Origin: Myripristis murdjan
Lineage: Eukaryota; Chordata; Actinopteri; Holocentriformes; Holocentridae
Length of the DNA: 64,000 bases
Assembly: GCF_902150065.1 (NCBI RefSeq)
Contig: NC_043986.1
Coordinates: 12,175,890-12,239,889 of the forward strand
Direction: 5' to 3'
In this document: one piece after another, positions 10,384 through 25,432 of the stretch
How the letters are laid out: every line of letters begins with the position of its first letter
How positions within the stretch are numbered: the stretch's first letter is position 1
Notes under the pieces: generated by a model
What the model saw: the letters and a program-made list of their open reading frames with translations, nothing else
Told to the model about the DNA's origin: nothing
Databases searched by the model: none
Position numbers and translations under genes: made by a program

Positions 10384-12829
10384 ATGGATCGCTCCGCTGC
10401 TTCATATCGAAATCCGCATCAGGCTGCAAACCGCGGCGTCTGCAGGTACAGCGTCTGTTTTCTGGGATAAATGGCTGTTTGGCCGATGTTACGACTTGCA
10501 GTGTCCACCCTTGTTTTCGCAGAGCTGCCCACAGCTTTGAATAACAGACACAAACAATCAACTTTAGCTTGTTCGTGCAGTAACTTGCAATAGTCCCGGT
10601 AAACAAAGGACGTGTTTTCCTCTTCACTTCCTGAAGCTCCTTGTAGGTTTTGTTTACTAACCGTGGTGACACCAAGGATCTCTCGTTTATTTATGAGGAA
10701 GTCCTGTCTCTTGTTGCCCATGGCAGTGTGGCTTTTTTTTTTTATGTAATGGAGAAGCTGTCATAACGGATGTTACTTCTACACACTGAAATAAACCCAG
10801 CAACTTGTTTCTGCAGGCAGTTCATGAATGGCTCTTGCAGATTTGGTCCACGGTGTCACTACCGACATGAATGGCCTGTAAGGCAATCATCCCAAATATG
10901 CAGGCACTTTCAGAAAGGTGGCTGCTGGTATGGTCAGAACTGCAGGTGAGTGGTCCGCTTTATTTTCTTTTTTTAATATCATAAATCAAAGCAAGCAAGC
11001 AAAAGGTGTGGAAAAAAACGAAAAAAGGACAGTAAATATTGATGTTGACCACCTCTGTGCCTTTGTAAATGATCCCTTCACAAACAGCTTTGCACCACAT
11101 GAAGCTTATTTGCAGATAATCCACCTAGGCTGCACATCAGTCAAACTTAAGACGATGAACACCTCTCCCCTGTAAATCAGTGACGACTACATGCATGTAA
11201 AGCTCTTGGACAAACCAGACGTTTCTCTCCCCAGGTATCGTCATGTCCTTCTGCCCGAGGGTGATGCAGCTGTGCCAGGTAGAAGGGCTTCGGTGCCTCA
11301 CGTGCACCCGCCCTGTGTCGGCAATGGGCGGCGAGGGTCCGAGCCCGCGCTGCCACAGGCCTGGGTGATGACGGGCCGAGGACGCGGGGGGTCGGAGTCA
11401 GTGTTGGTCGACGTCTCCAACCTGGAACGCAACTTTGGATGCCTGACCATGGATGTTCCCGAGGAAGGAGGGTCACGAGATCATCTACTTGAACCGGGTA
11501 TTTGATCTTTGCACACTTTATGATTACATTTTAATAACTTTCTTCATTTATTACTTATGTGGAGCTTTTGGTTCTCTCTTCTTTGCAGGCACTCATTTGA
11601 GTCGAACCGCTTCCCAAGACTCTGTCCAGAGTTCAAAAACGACACAAGCAGGTGTCTCTAATGGCAGAAATCAGCAGGTTTGATGTCCTTTTACTCATTT
11701 TGAACGTTAAATATGGCATGCTGGTTCCGTCTGATGGCAGGGTTTATCTCTGTGCCGAACAGGCTTCATCCAAAGAGACGGCAGAGTGTGGTGGCGCCGC
11801 TGCGGCCCCCACTGCCCGAGAGGAAACAGAGGAGTTCCTCCAGAGTAAAGAGGTGACGTGCGGCATCTGCATGGACAAGGTGTACGAGAAGATGAATCCA
11901 GACGAACAGCGCTTTGGCATCCTGCCTAATTGCAATCATTCCTTCTGTCTGAAATGCATTGTCACCTGGAGGAAAACTAAAGACCTGCGGGAGGAAGTTA
12001 TAAAGTAGGCTTCAGCAGAATTAATATCATTCATTTGACATGCGTCCATGACTCCACCATTTTCAAGATGTTATGATTTTTACTTGACACACTTTTTTTT
12101 TTTTTTCCCTCCTTCAGGAGTTGCCCACAATGCCGAGTGAAGTCTGCTTTTTATATCCCGAACAATTACTGGGTTGAAGGACAAGCAAAGGAAACTCTAA
12201 TTGCTGCCTTCAAAGAGAAATGCAGGTTAGTGCCGTCAGATAGTTTGATTCATTACTACAGCGGCATTTATTTCCTGTTGGAGAACGAATGAACTAACAA
12301 TTTGACGTCCTTGTCCACACTGCAGTGGGTTACAGTGAACAAGTTTCATTTGTTTTTATTCCTGCTTGCAGTTTAATGTTTAATGCATAACTGTCTTTTT
12401 TGAGAATGCTTGAAAATTGAAGCTAACACTGATTGGTTACTGGCTTCCATGGCACCCACACATCCTCCTCCTGTATTCTATGGCTCATCCTCCACGTCTC
12501 CAGTAAAAGAAGATGCAGTTACTTTATGCGATACGGATGCTGCCCCTTCAAATCAGAGTGCATTTACTGGCATGACGCAGCCCACCGTCGCCGCTCCTCA
12601 CGTCTGGTAAATAAACCCGAGAAATCTTATTGATTTGAGGTTTTGAAGTGTGTCTGTTTGTTGTTGTTCTTAACGCATTTCTGATGCTGCTCTCCAGTCC
12701 TACACAGAGGAGGAGGACCTGGACGGCCTACAGCTGCTCGATTTTGTCATAGCCATGACTCTTCTCTCTGACTTGGATGACAATGACAGTGACCTCCCCT
12801 TTTACCTCGGCGAGGATTATGATTTCTGA
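10384..12829 (+). CDS. mkrn4: makorin-type C3H zinc-finger / RING E3 ubiquitin ligase (mkrn4-like)
   Basis: Putative RING-type E3 ubiquitin ligase with RNA-binding CCCH fingers. Exons: 10384-10445, 10817-10945, 11235-11497, 11589-11677, 11763-12004, 12118-12225, 12504-12606, 12698-12829, giving 375 residues in consistent phase. Order of domains: two N-terminal C3H fingers in tandem (C-x7-C-x5-C-x3-H; CRQFMNGSC.., CRHFQKGGC..), a low-complexity Gly/Arg/Ser middle, a C3HC4 RING (CGIC ... CNHSFCLKC ... CPQC) with makorin features (VYEKMNPDEQRFGILPNCNH), then a C-terminal C3H finger (CSYFMRYGCC..) and an acidic tail ending GEDYDF. The RING plus trailing C3H is diagnostic of makorins. The assignment to the fish paralogue mkrn4 rather than mkrn1 or mkrn2 rests on its short length and my memory of the fish family, so the symbol is less certain than the family. 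It lies head-to-tail between ppard and fance. Confidence 0.85.
10990..11160 (+). repeat. homologous segment, copy 2 (mkrn4 intron 2)
   Basis: Second copy of the 9212-9390 segment, here inside the intron between mkrn4 coding exons 2 and 3. It has the same order of blocks and the same open frame. No splice sites fit its use as an exon in phase with mkrn4. Confidence 0.6.
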
Positions 12830-13810
12830 GCCCTGTCATCCCTTTTTTCTGTTACGAAACTGAATGAAACAGTACCTTAATCACTGGGCACCCAGAAAAC
12901 TACTTGGTTATTTGTTTTGCCTCTTCTACCCTTCTCTCAGTCATATCTTTTGAGCAGTCATACATTAGTTTCAAGCAGTGCCAGATAAGTCACCTAGCTT
13001 ATTTAGATTTCTGTATCTAAAGTGCTAGTATTTATTTGGGGCCTTCTGGTTTGGATTTTTCTTTTTCTGCTCCCTCTTGTCTGGTGATTCCAGCATATTC
13101 AGATTATTAATATTCAAGGCCCCAAACAGATTTGCTACTGTTGATCTGGCCGAGTGCTTGACTCTACAAAGTCTGACCTGCCAATTTGCACCATTTTGAT
13201 ATTTTAAAAGTGTGTGTGTGTGGATGGCATTTTTAATTCTCTAGATAATGTGTACTGTATCCCGTATTACTAATTGTCATGATTTAAGATACTTACCTCA
13301 GTAGATAGGTCATTGATAAATCATTTTTCTGGTTGGTGTGATGAACAAAATGTCAGATTTTTATTATTTTTTTATAACGAGTTGTATTCAATCACAAAAG
13401 AAAATAAACATTGTTACACCTTTTGCTTCACTGAAAGGATTGGTCTTGCTCTTGTTTGACACTTTAATCAGCACCACATGGCTATTAGGAATGTTTTTTT
13501 GCTTCTTACTTTTTCTCTTCATGGTCTGAACCCTCAAGGTGACATAAGCCAAGCGCTCCTATTTGAACCCTTGATAAGATTTATTTTGTGATCCATCTTC
13601 TGTTCAGTATGACATTGTTTCAGTGTCACACTTGTCCAAATAAGTCAGTTATTAGTCACATGTTATTGGAGCGCACACCTGGGGGGGAAAAGGTATAAAT
13701 CATCAGCTCAAAATTATGCCAGTTAAATGCAGAAAAATCAAAGGTGGGTGCACCCTTTCAGTAGTCAGTACCCTACTTAGATCTTCATATTCAGAATAAA
13801 ACAATTGACT
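12830..13810 (+). other. mkrn4 3' UTR and intergenic sequence
   Basis: Non-coding, AT-rich. Candidate poly(A) signals AATAAA lie at about 13403 and 13794. A short (TG)n tract lies near 13210-13220. No other gene is seen before the fance start. Confidence 0.5.
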
Positions 13811-13989
13811 TGAGTGTGTGTGTGTATAGTAACATTTAATGAATTAGCATGTATTGAAATTAAGCACTTCTTCATTTTAAGGAACTCCTAGAAGCCCCTT
13901 AAGGACCTCTCTTGGAGGAAAAAAATACATATTTTCCAAACTGCTGTTGTTGGAATTTGGTGTTTTTTTTTTTTTTTTTTTTTTTTTTA

Positions 13990-14004
13990 CCACTAGATGG
14001 CGGC
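13990..14004. promoter_or_regulatory. CTCF-like motif at the fance promoter
   Basis: CCACTAGATGGCGGC matches the CTCF core pattern CCASYAGRKGGCRS. It lies about 110 bases upstream of the fance ATG, just after a T-run at 13962-13988. Inferred from the motif only. Confidence 0.4.
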
Positions 14005-14113
14005 GTGGCGCAGCTTTAGGAAAATTTCTACTCACGAAGAAGAAAAGTGTAAATAAACTGGCGGGCTTGGGTTCAACAGGGAAGAGAAACTTTTTTTTTT
14101 TCTTGAATTAAAA

Positions 14114-14872
14114 ATGTCTGGGAGTCCGGTGTGCTGTGACGGGACTCCGGCCAGCGGCGGGCTGCTGGAGCGGTTTGACGGGCGGACGCGTTTGCTGGTC
14201 GGGGCTCTGATGTGCGGAGCCTCCGGGCCCCGCAGAGCCCGCACGGTGCTCCGCAGGCAGCAGCGGGCCAAGCCTCCGCCGGCCCTGCACCGCCTTGTGG
14301 AAATACTTTGTGGAGAGGAAATATGTCCAGAGACTGAGGACAACCCGCTCATAGTGTAAGTTAACAGCAGCCATGATATTTACATTAAATTACAACATGT
14401 TTCATGGTACCAGAGACGGAAATTTGACACGTTCTCTGTGTAAAATGTCACTGCAATCTGCTCAGAGCTAAACACTACTCTAAAGTTGCCAACGAAATGA
14501 AAAATAATTTTTTTACTCCCCCCCTTTCGGCCAGGGATTTTGAAACGTATTCATGTTTCAGACCCTTGACTTGATTTCCACTAAGCCATGCTCTCTGTTT
14601 GATGTGAGTTTTGTCCCATGGACCCTGAGACGAAAAGATTTTGTCTTGTGTTGAGCATGAATTTGTTCAGATGTCCTGACTGAGCTCCAGATTCAAACAG
14701 GTGGGATTAAAACATCATGTCAGAATAATCAGCCATACTGTAGAATTTTGTTTAATTCAATTATAGTGAACTTAAACAATATTTCATCTTGATGGGGACC
14801 CAGTGGAAGACTTTTAAAGACCCCTGCAGGTCCCTGAACCCTATTTTCAAAATCACTGCTGTAGCTCTCATA

Positions 14873-14908
<36 letters not shown>

Positions 14909-17900
14909 GCTATGTATCTCCCAACTTTTGGCCAAGCAATTTTTAACCCCACTGTTACCTGTTTTCCCTTTTGTTGGTTGTCATATTAACTATCAGTGTT
15001 TCTGGCACAATTATTGGTGTAGTTATGTTAGGTTAGGGCTCTTAAACTTAACTATAAAACTATAAAATGGTATGTAAGTTCCACAGTGTCATCCAAAACA
15101 ACTAAAACAAATGTGTATAAAATGTTAGGCTAATGTTTCTTAGGAGAAACACAGATGCATGCAAATGTGTACAAGACATTGAAAACGTGATCATGTTAAA
15201 GCTGTGTTTAGCCAGTTGTCCCTATTTAAATTAGAAAAACATGTAAGTAACATTGCAGCAGAGTCCATGTGCGCTAAGCTGAGACAGACCTTTACTAAAG
15301 TTTCACATCTCTGTGTCCTGTTTAAGGTAAAGTTTAACACCCGCTGCTCTTCCCTCCAGTAAACCGCTGCTGAGTCTGTTTCCAGCATCGTTCAAGCAGA
15401 ACCTGCTGTCCTTCATCCGTCTGGTCCCCTCAGCTCTTCCTCGGGCCGCTGTGCTGCAGCTGCTTGATTGCCTCAGGCAGGAGCCCCGTCCCGACCCCTG
15501 GGTGGCTGCTCTGCTCACCCAGCTGGAGAGGGACCTGGGGGCCCCTGCGGAGAAACCCCTGTACACCTCGCTGTGCGGCCAGAGACTGACGGAGCTGTGC
15601 CGGGGTCTGGTCGGTCTCGGGGGGGCAGGAGGCTGGGCCAAGTGCTTCACCGGACCACAAGCAGCATCTGCGTCTCAGAGTGGCTCGGAGCCGGGGACAC
15701 AGAGGAAGAGGAAGAGCAGCCTTGTGACTCCCGATTCGGACACCGAGGAAACGGGACAGCAGAGTAAACGCATCAAAGTGGATTTCTCTCCTGTGGGGGG
15801 CAACTGGGGCACCGAGGGTCCCACCGCAGAAGAACGGGGTGCAACAGAGGAGACATCGGGAGGACCAGGCGACGTCCCCACAGAGGCCTCAGCTGAAGAA
15901 CTGAAGCCAGCGGCCGACAGTGTGTGTGGTGCACTGTCTGAACAGATACAGGTAAACAGGATCAGCCTCTCGTCCACAGGCCACAGAAAATCATGTATAC
16001 CTGCATATTTTAAAGAAATCTGTTTGAAAAAGTGTAGGCAGAGGCTTTTGCAGGTGGCTGATGGTCATTTCCCAAACCGGTGAAAACAATTGTGCTAACA
16101 TGGCCTGATTGTATTTGTCAGATGTTATGCTGATATCATTTCATTGGCTTAATCTTAAATTAAAATAAATTAAAATTAAAAAAAGATCAACTATATATTT
16201 TTTTTTTCAGGTGTCCATTTCTCAAATCAAAGAACTGCTCCAAAGTCAGACAGAGGTAAGAAAACTTATATATACATATTTTTAAATTCTAGTTCAGCCC
16301 ATTTAGCACCAACTGGGAGTGATGGTGACTCTTCTTTCTTCTTTGTGTGTTTTCAGTGGGACCAGAGCTCCTCAGAGGCGTTCAAAGTGCTGAATGAGTG
16401 TGACTCCGCGCAGGTATGTTCAATTATCAAGCAGGTTTTTCCTCTTCTCCTACAGCTGTGTTTTGTTAGAGGTGTTGCTGTGGGTATGGGCATGACGGTA
16501 AAAACATCTCCGCTACGTTTCGTCAGCGTCAGCAAATAACCCATAACAGTATGAAGAAACATTTTTTTTTTATTTATATATAGAGTTTACAATGGATTTA
16601 AGAAGGTTCAGACAAAAAGAAAAGCTTGTTCAAAGTCCTGGTGATTATAGAAATCCCATTTTTTCCAGTATTTATCCCGTTTTCCTTTTGCAGTTGGAGA
16701 GTGAGAGTCGGTTTCTCCATTGCGTTTTGTAACAGTTTTTTTTTTAACTTGCAGCCATAAAAATCCTCAGAGGACATGTGTCGCTTTTGCTGAGGGCTTT
16801 AGGAATATTTCCAAGGTGCAAGAAAGTGAAAGAGGAATCAGGTTTCAGGTCCAGGATCTATGAGGCTAAATGGCCCACGCTTTTCCAAAACTGCTTTAAA
16901 AAACGGTTGCAGAGACAGAGCCAAGAAAATATTGACAGTATCAGGTTGGAGCTGGATTGGACCTCAAAACATTTTTGTTTTCTACTAACTGTTTTTTTTT
17001 TTTTTTTTTTTGCACTGGTCAGGGTGAACATGACTGACAAAATATTTCAAAGGGGGGTACATTCATTAAAAATGTTAATGAACCTCTGGCATAGAGCAGA
17101 TGTAGAACTGATTTCTGACCTAGTATGACGGGACTGATGACCGGCTGTGACTCTGCTGTCCAGGTGGAGGCGCTGTGCAGCGAGCTGAGCCTGCCGGACG
17201 TCCCAGAGCAGAGCTTACCCAAACTGTGCGGCAGTCTTCTGGCTCTGAGCCCCGACCTGAGCTACAGCACAGCGGCCGCGCTCATCAGGAGCCTCCTGCT
17301 GGACAAGGTACCTGTCAGCATGGAGGAGGCAGTACAAAACACAGTAAAGAGACTCAGATACTGTGTTGTTGCTCAATTCTTAAGAGAAGAACTAAATTAC
17401 AAGAAATAGAAAGGAAGTAAGAAATATAAAATGTGTGTCTTACAACTTTATGTGCAGTATGTATAAAGTATTTAATAGTACATGTAATGTCACGTCATGT
17501 ATGTAATGTTAGATATAATTCAAAAGACAGAACATCATAACAAGAATCAACGGTATCCCTGTGTGTTTGACCCTGATGAGCCATTACACTCGTCCAGGTG
17601 CTGTCGCTGGCCGAGCCGGCCTCCAGATGCCTCGTCACCGCGGCAACGTCGCTTTGCAGCCGCTACCCCAGGCCAACCTGCCACGCTCTGATTGCACCTG
17701 TTCTGGAGGAGAAAACCACAGGTGAGAGGAGGACCTGAGCTGCGACTGGGTGCGGTCATCGCCTCACTTTCTGTGAAATGAGTCACAGATTTTGCCTTGT
17801 CTCATGAGATCCCAGCATTGTGGCCTGATTAAAAATGCACGCTCTTCCGCAGGGAGGTCAAAGGTCAGGTCAGCACCGGAGCACAGGGAGATACTTTAAC

Positions 17901-19292
17901 AGGGCGGGTGCTTGGTGTTGTGGGAGTTTTCTGGTTAAAGTGCACTCTCTAAACTCACAGCAACACACTGATGACCTCCGATTTTACTTGGATGTTAATC
18001 TCTGTTGTTCCTTCCTCAGGTAATCCCCAAGCCGAGCTGCTGAACAGGCTGATTGAAGACTGCCTGGAGCCTCACCATCGACTCCTGGTGCTTCAGTGAG
18101 ATAAACCCCTTTATGTCATATTTACATAAACCTTCTGTTAAAAGTCTGAGGACGCATAAATAGTGGGGATGACACTGACACACAATAATTTCCATGCATA
18201 ACTGTTCTGCCATAAAGTTTCCTTTTCTGCTGCCTATAATGCTCAGGTTTTCTTTTTGTCACAGTAATAGAGGTGTTCATTCAGTTCTATGTTTGGCATT
18301 GAGCTCATAGTTAGTGCTGCTGCTGCACTGGGCTGCATTTTATTTAGGTGTTTCCACTATTCTGTCCCCCTAATTGTATATAAATAGGGAGGACAAAAAA
18401 CTAAAAACATCTCTCAATATAATGTAGTCCAGTACAAGACCTCTGCAAACTACAAGCTCAATAATAAACACAGGATTAAATTTACACATTTTCTGAACAC
18501 TGAACATTATAAACTTTGTTAAAAGGTAGAATTTATGGCAGAGCTGTTGTATTGAACTGCATTAGATTGTAAAGGTGGACCTAATAAAGTGGCCGCTGAG
18601 TGAAGATCACACACAAATTATAACCACACAATCAGTGAAATATCTAATTTTGGACTGATGTAAGCCCATATATCTGCTGATAAATGGGTTTATCTTCAAT
18701 AAATAAACAAAAAATAAATGATAAATTGAAGGTTATAATAGTTAGGTTGTTGATAAATTCATTTTCTCCACCCAGGATGGCGTTGAGGACTGCGTGGAGC
18801 GAGGCGTTGCTCTCCATCATCCACAGCCTGCTGGACTCCAAGGTGAGCCAGCTGTGCAGCAACATCTCAAGTGATGGAAAATCACCTGAAAATTAGTCTA
18901 TTTTATTTTATTTATTTTGAAGTCTTTTAAAATGCAGACTGTTGTTTGTTTTTCTGTGCAGCCGGAGCTGAGTGAAGAGCTGTTCGGCCTCCTCGCTGAG
19001 CAGCTGGTCGCTCAGGCTCCTCACTTCACAAAGTCCATGAAATACGCAAAAATGATGCTCACCGTCCTCACCAAATACGACGCTCACGTACGTTTTATAA
19101 CATCCGAGCAGTGCTGGACATCAGAGTTAAACATATTCTGCACATCCTGAACAGTAATTTTATTTTTTTTTAATTTTTTTCTCCTAGGTGACAGCTGCAC
19201 ACAAACACTCGCTGTCCGGCTGCCTGACGTTAAACGAGACGTTCCTCAAAAAATCCCTTCAAGCTGCTTTGAAAAGAATCACACACACGTGA
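14114..19292 (+). CDS. fance: Fanconi anaemia group E protein (FANCE)
   Basis: Subunit of the nuclear Fanconi anaemia core complex that links FANCC and the core to FANCD2 for monoubiquitination in DNA interstrand-crosslink repair. Exons: 14114-14355, 15360-15951, 16211-16255, 16357-16413, 17164-17307, 17598-17721, 18020-18095, 18776-18842, 18962-19087, 19188-19292, giving 525 residues in phase (human FANCE is 536 residues and also has 10 exons). The large second exon carries the N-terminal helical part and a Ser/acidic linker with basic clusters RKRKSS and QSKRIK near residues 195-215, a likely bipartite nuclear signal. The C-terminal helical-repeat domain (about 280-525) contains LPKLCGSLLALSPDLSYSTA and YAKMMLTVLTKY, typical of the FANCD2-binding region. 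Position between ppard and rpl10a matches human 6p21. AATAAA signals follow at about 19326 and 19341. Confidence 0.92.
16860..17092. mobile_element. partial hAT-like element in fance intron 4
   Basis: The right end (ATTTCAAAGGGGGGTACATT.., ending near AATGAACCTCTGG) aligns with the right end of the 3904-4403 element, including an upstream TATCAGGTTG segment and a TGGACCTC segment. No clear left terminus was found, so it may be truncated or very worn. A long T-run interrupts it at about 16992-17010. Confidence 0.4.
18202..18602. mobile_element. truncated Tc1/mariner-like miniature element in fance intron 7
   Basis: About 400 bases that match the full element at 19467-19959 from its TTCTGCCATAAAG-side interior to the right terminus (GGACCTAATAAAGTGG then CCGCTGAGTG). 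The left terminal repeat is missing. Confidence 0.75.
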
Positions 19293-19466
19293 AGTTTCAT
19301 CTGAACATGAGCAACCCGACACTTTAATAAACCTCTGGAGTAATAAAATGTTTATCTGTTTGTTTGGTGGTTCCTGAACTAAAAGACACTGACTGACAAC
19401 CGTGGATGCCTCCTTCAGTGTATATAGTGAGTTATCCTCTGCGATATTCTATATGTTATCAATATA

Positions 19467-19959
19467 CACTCAGTGGCCACTTTATTAGGTCCACCTGTGC
19501 AGTCTAATACATTTTTTTGTTCTGCCATATTTTTTATGGCAGAACAGTTGTATTGGGTTGCCTTTTCTGCTGCCTATAATGCTCAGCTTTTCTTTTTGTC
19601 ACAGTAATAGAGATGTTCATTCACTTCTATGTTTGGCATTGAGCTTGTAGTTAGTGCTGCTGTTGTATTGGACTGCATTTTATTGAAAGATGTTTCCACT
19701 ATTCTGTCCCACCTCATGTATATAAATAGGGTAGGACAAAAAATTAGAAACACCTCAGTATAATGTAGTCCAGTACAAGACTTCTGCAAACTACAACCTC
19801 AGTAATAAACACAGATTTAAATTTACACTTAAATTTCTCCACACTGTCAACAAAAACTGAACATTATAAACTTTGCTAAAAGGTGGAATTTATGGCAAAG
19901 CTGTTGCATTGAACTGCATTAGATTGTACAGGTGGAGCTGATAAAGTGGCTGCTGAGTG
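19467..19959. mobile_element. full-length Tc1/mariner-like miniature transposon (493 bp)
   Basis: The termini are inverted repeats of about 40 bases. The left begins CACTCAGTGGCCACTTTATT and the reverse complement of the right begins CACTCAGCAGCCACTTTATC. TA dinucleotides flank both sides (19465-19466 and 19960-19961), the target duplication used by Tc1/mariner elements. There is no transposase frame. Three more copies lie in this window (18202-18602, 43186-43613, 44517-44946). Confidence 0.8.
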
Positions 19960-20100
19960 TATAATCTATATATACTTATGAGTTGAATTATATATGTTAT
20001 AAAAATGTTTTCTGCACGCTGAAACGAGTCTGACAGTCTCTGCATCAGGGACTGCCACTTGGAAATTATACTTAAAATTATACATTATGCGTACACGTCT

Positions 20101-20111
20101 ATATATATATA

Positions 20112-20148
<37 letters not shown>

Positions 20149-20149
20149 T
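20101..20149. repeat. (AT)n microsatellite
   Basis: Almost pure alternating AT with a short (GT) interruption. Simple sequence, no further meaning seen. Confidence 0.9.
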
Positions 20150-20726
20150 GTATTCTATAAATATTTTGCAGATATATTTCATTACACAGTCTGTGCAAAG
20201 GCTCAAAGGTGATATAGATATATTTGAGTATATTTTATTTTTCATTACTCTTATAGGGTGTGCAAAGGTTTTTCTTTTTTTCTTATATTCTTTCCACTTC
20301 ATTTATTTTGTTATTTTTTTTTTATTTTTATTTTTTTTTGTTTTATTTTTCTAAAGATATATATTTCTCTCTCATGGTGTTGAGAGGTTTAATTTGTGCA
20401 GTGTGCCGTTGTTTGTTTTGCACTGTTTGTGTTCAGTTACTTGAAAATTTGGCAATGTAACTTAAAGAGTTTGCATGAACAAATAAATTTGCTTAATTGT
20501 TTTGTTGCAGCTTTTTCATTTTAAGTGTTTCAAGATTCATGTTTTCATATGTTTTTAAATGTAAATGTAAAAATGTTTTATAAATGTTAACTTTAAACAA
20601 AAAATCTTTGACTACTGTTGAAAATGTAAAACTCAGAAATCACAAATTGGCAAAAACTATTAGATTACTCAGACATTTCAACTTTACTCCAGTTAGTAAG
20701 CAGACCCTGAAGTCTTTGTTTGTGTG

Positions 20727-20766
20727 TCTTTCTTTCTTTCTTTTTCTTTCTTTCTTTCTTTCTTTC
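20727..20766. repeat. (CTTT)n microsatellite
   Basis: Repeated CTTT units with one T-rich interruption, on the + strand. Confidence 0.85.
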
Positions 20767-20943
20767 CTGATGTTTCGTTTTTTTGTTGGTCATTGTCATT
20801 TATCTTTAAATATTTTCATACTGGAATAAATTTACAGAATCGTTTCTAATGTAATGAACATCACTTGAATTTACTCAAAAAATAAATAAATAAATAAATA
20901 AATTACAGCCACTGGCGCACGTTGACGACGTCACCACCAAGCG

Positions 20944-21015
20944 CTCTATATTTGACGTAACTTCCCTCAGCACTTCCTTTTCAGCGTAGCGAGTCGAGAG
21001 GGACGAGCAGCAAAA
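20944..21015 (+). promoter_or_regulatory. rpl10a: rpl10a promoter and 5'TOP leader
   Basis: A CTATATTT element (about 20945) and a CRE-like TGACGTAA (20953-20960) precede CACTTCCTTTTC at 20971-20982. Transcription starting at the C at 20973 would give a 5' terminal oligopyrimidine tract, as in nearly all vertebrate ribosomal protein mRNAs, and a leader of only 43 bases. The exact start is inferred. Confidence 0.6.
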
Positions 21016-23892
<2,877 letters not shown>

Positions 23893-23929
23893 GGTTGCAC
23901 AGCTTTTCTATTCGTAATAAAAATGTGGA

Positions 23930-25390
23930 GATGATCCGATATCGCCTGGCCTGTGAATTTCTTTCCTCTTGTTGCTGTCACTTTGTTTGAAACCTTAGAA
24001 ATGAAAACACATCTATAGTATCTGAGTTCCTGTTTAATAATTATGCACTCAATTAATGTTAAAGTTTTCACTTTACTGGGATCAGAAGTACAAACAAAAG
24101 ACGGGATGGACCAGTTGACCAGCAGAACATTGGCTGCTGTTTTTTAGTCTGTGGCTCATTGTAAAAATAGGCATTTGAGTGACGTTTTTTGTAGCAGTGC
24201 CTTACACAATCATTAGATTAACAGTAAAACTAAGTCTATTGGCATTAACTTGATGACGTGGGTTCAAGCATATGAGGATCTGCAATTAAGTTTACTCAAA
24301 CCTCACATGAAAACAGCTTTCATTAATTTTTACACTGTAAGATGTATTTTTTCTGAAGGAGTTTGGATTAAGAAATTTTGAACAAATGCAAGAATCCTAC
24401 AAAATGTGTCAAATCTTTTGACGAAGCGAATTAAATTGGTCCCTGAAGTTATAAAACAAATCACAAGTTTTTACCTTCATCTGATAGATTTTATAATTCT
24501 GAAATGCCACTTAAGTAGAGAAACCTGAATTTACACTTGTAAATTGAAGTTTTGCGAGTGGTACTTCAACTGTCATTTCACTTCAATGAAATGCTATATC
24601 AATAAATATCAAGATAGCCTTAATTGCGTATTTTGAGATAGCCCTGAGATACGTATTTGTACAGTCATATGTTCTCAATTATGTAAAAGTAAAGGGTTCA
24701 GTCTTAAAATTAACTTAATAAGCGGTGTGGTGTGTTCAGGGAAAAAAATAAGGGCGTACTGTTGTATAATGAATGCAGCCATTCACCAGCCGGCTGAAGA
24801 TGGCAGCATTTGTCATGGAAAGTTCTTATGTAATAATAAATTCAAGCATCAGCTGGGATGCCCTGTCAGGATGGTGGCGTTGTGGTGTCCCATCTTCTCA
24901 CCAAAGTTGTCGGACTGGAGGAGGAGCAGAGCTGATGAACGAGCCGTCACTCTGCATGTCCCACACGTGCACAACAACCAGAGGGCGAGCCATTGCCACC
25001 CCTGAGCTTCTTAGGCCAGTTATCCTGGTCATGTTTCTCTGACTGTGGATCTCTTAATAGGATTATCTGTTCTCTCGGTGCTTTTCCTGGAGAATGGGAC
25101 ACAGAGACAACACTTAATGCAAAGGCAGACAGGACCTTGTGGAGGTACGTCTGCATTTTCTGCAACATCGATTCATTTGAGGCTGATGGTGGAGGGGTTT
25201 TTCATGTTTTAATACCTGCGTAAGACTCTGGGATTAATCTGTTGGAGAGCCACAAGCTTCCATCATGCGTGTTCAGGTGAGCCAAAGATTCCTACCAACG
25301 GCCCTTCACTGCTTCTGAGCCAGTTTCTGAAACCCTTCAGTGGTGACAGTAGCACTCAGTGTTAATGTTTCTAAATCTAAACTTTTTCCT
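23930..25390. other. rpl10a - irag-like intergenic region
   Basis: No recognisable exon. A short open frame at 24727-25042 reads in two frames without any family signature. The promoter and first exon of the downstream IRAG-family gene should lie here but could not be located with confidence. Confidence 0.45.
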
Positions 25391-25432
25391 CAGCCTGATG
25401 CAGAGTCACGCGACCCTGACAGTCAGTTCACG

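Larger units (their letters stand above)
19966..20940. other. fance - rpl10a intergenic region with microsatellites
   Basis: AT-rich sequence without exons. It holds an (AT)n tract at about 20101-20149, T-rich runs near 20270-20350, a (CTTT)n tract at about 20727-20766 and an (AAAT)n tract near 20878-20901. Confidence 0.6.

Noticed and set aside
14767-14868. Possible hAT end with CCCTGCAGGTCCCTGAACCC in fance intron 1
   Set aside because: Suggestive terminus only; no left end or target duplication could be recognised.
15303-15650. Minus-strand open frames opposite fance exon 2
   Set aside because: Shadows of a GC-rich coding exon whose + frame matches FANCE.
24727-25042. Overlapping open frames of about 90 codons upstream of the irag-like gene
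   Set aside because: Two frames are open over the same bases, without recognisable domains or splice context; likely chance.
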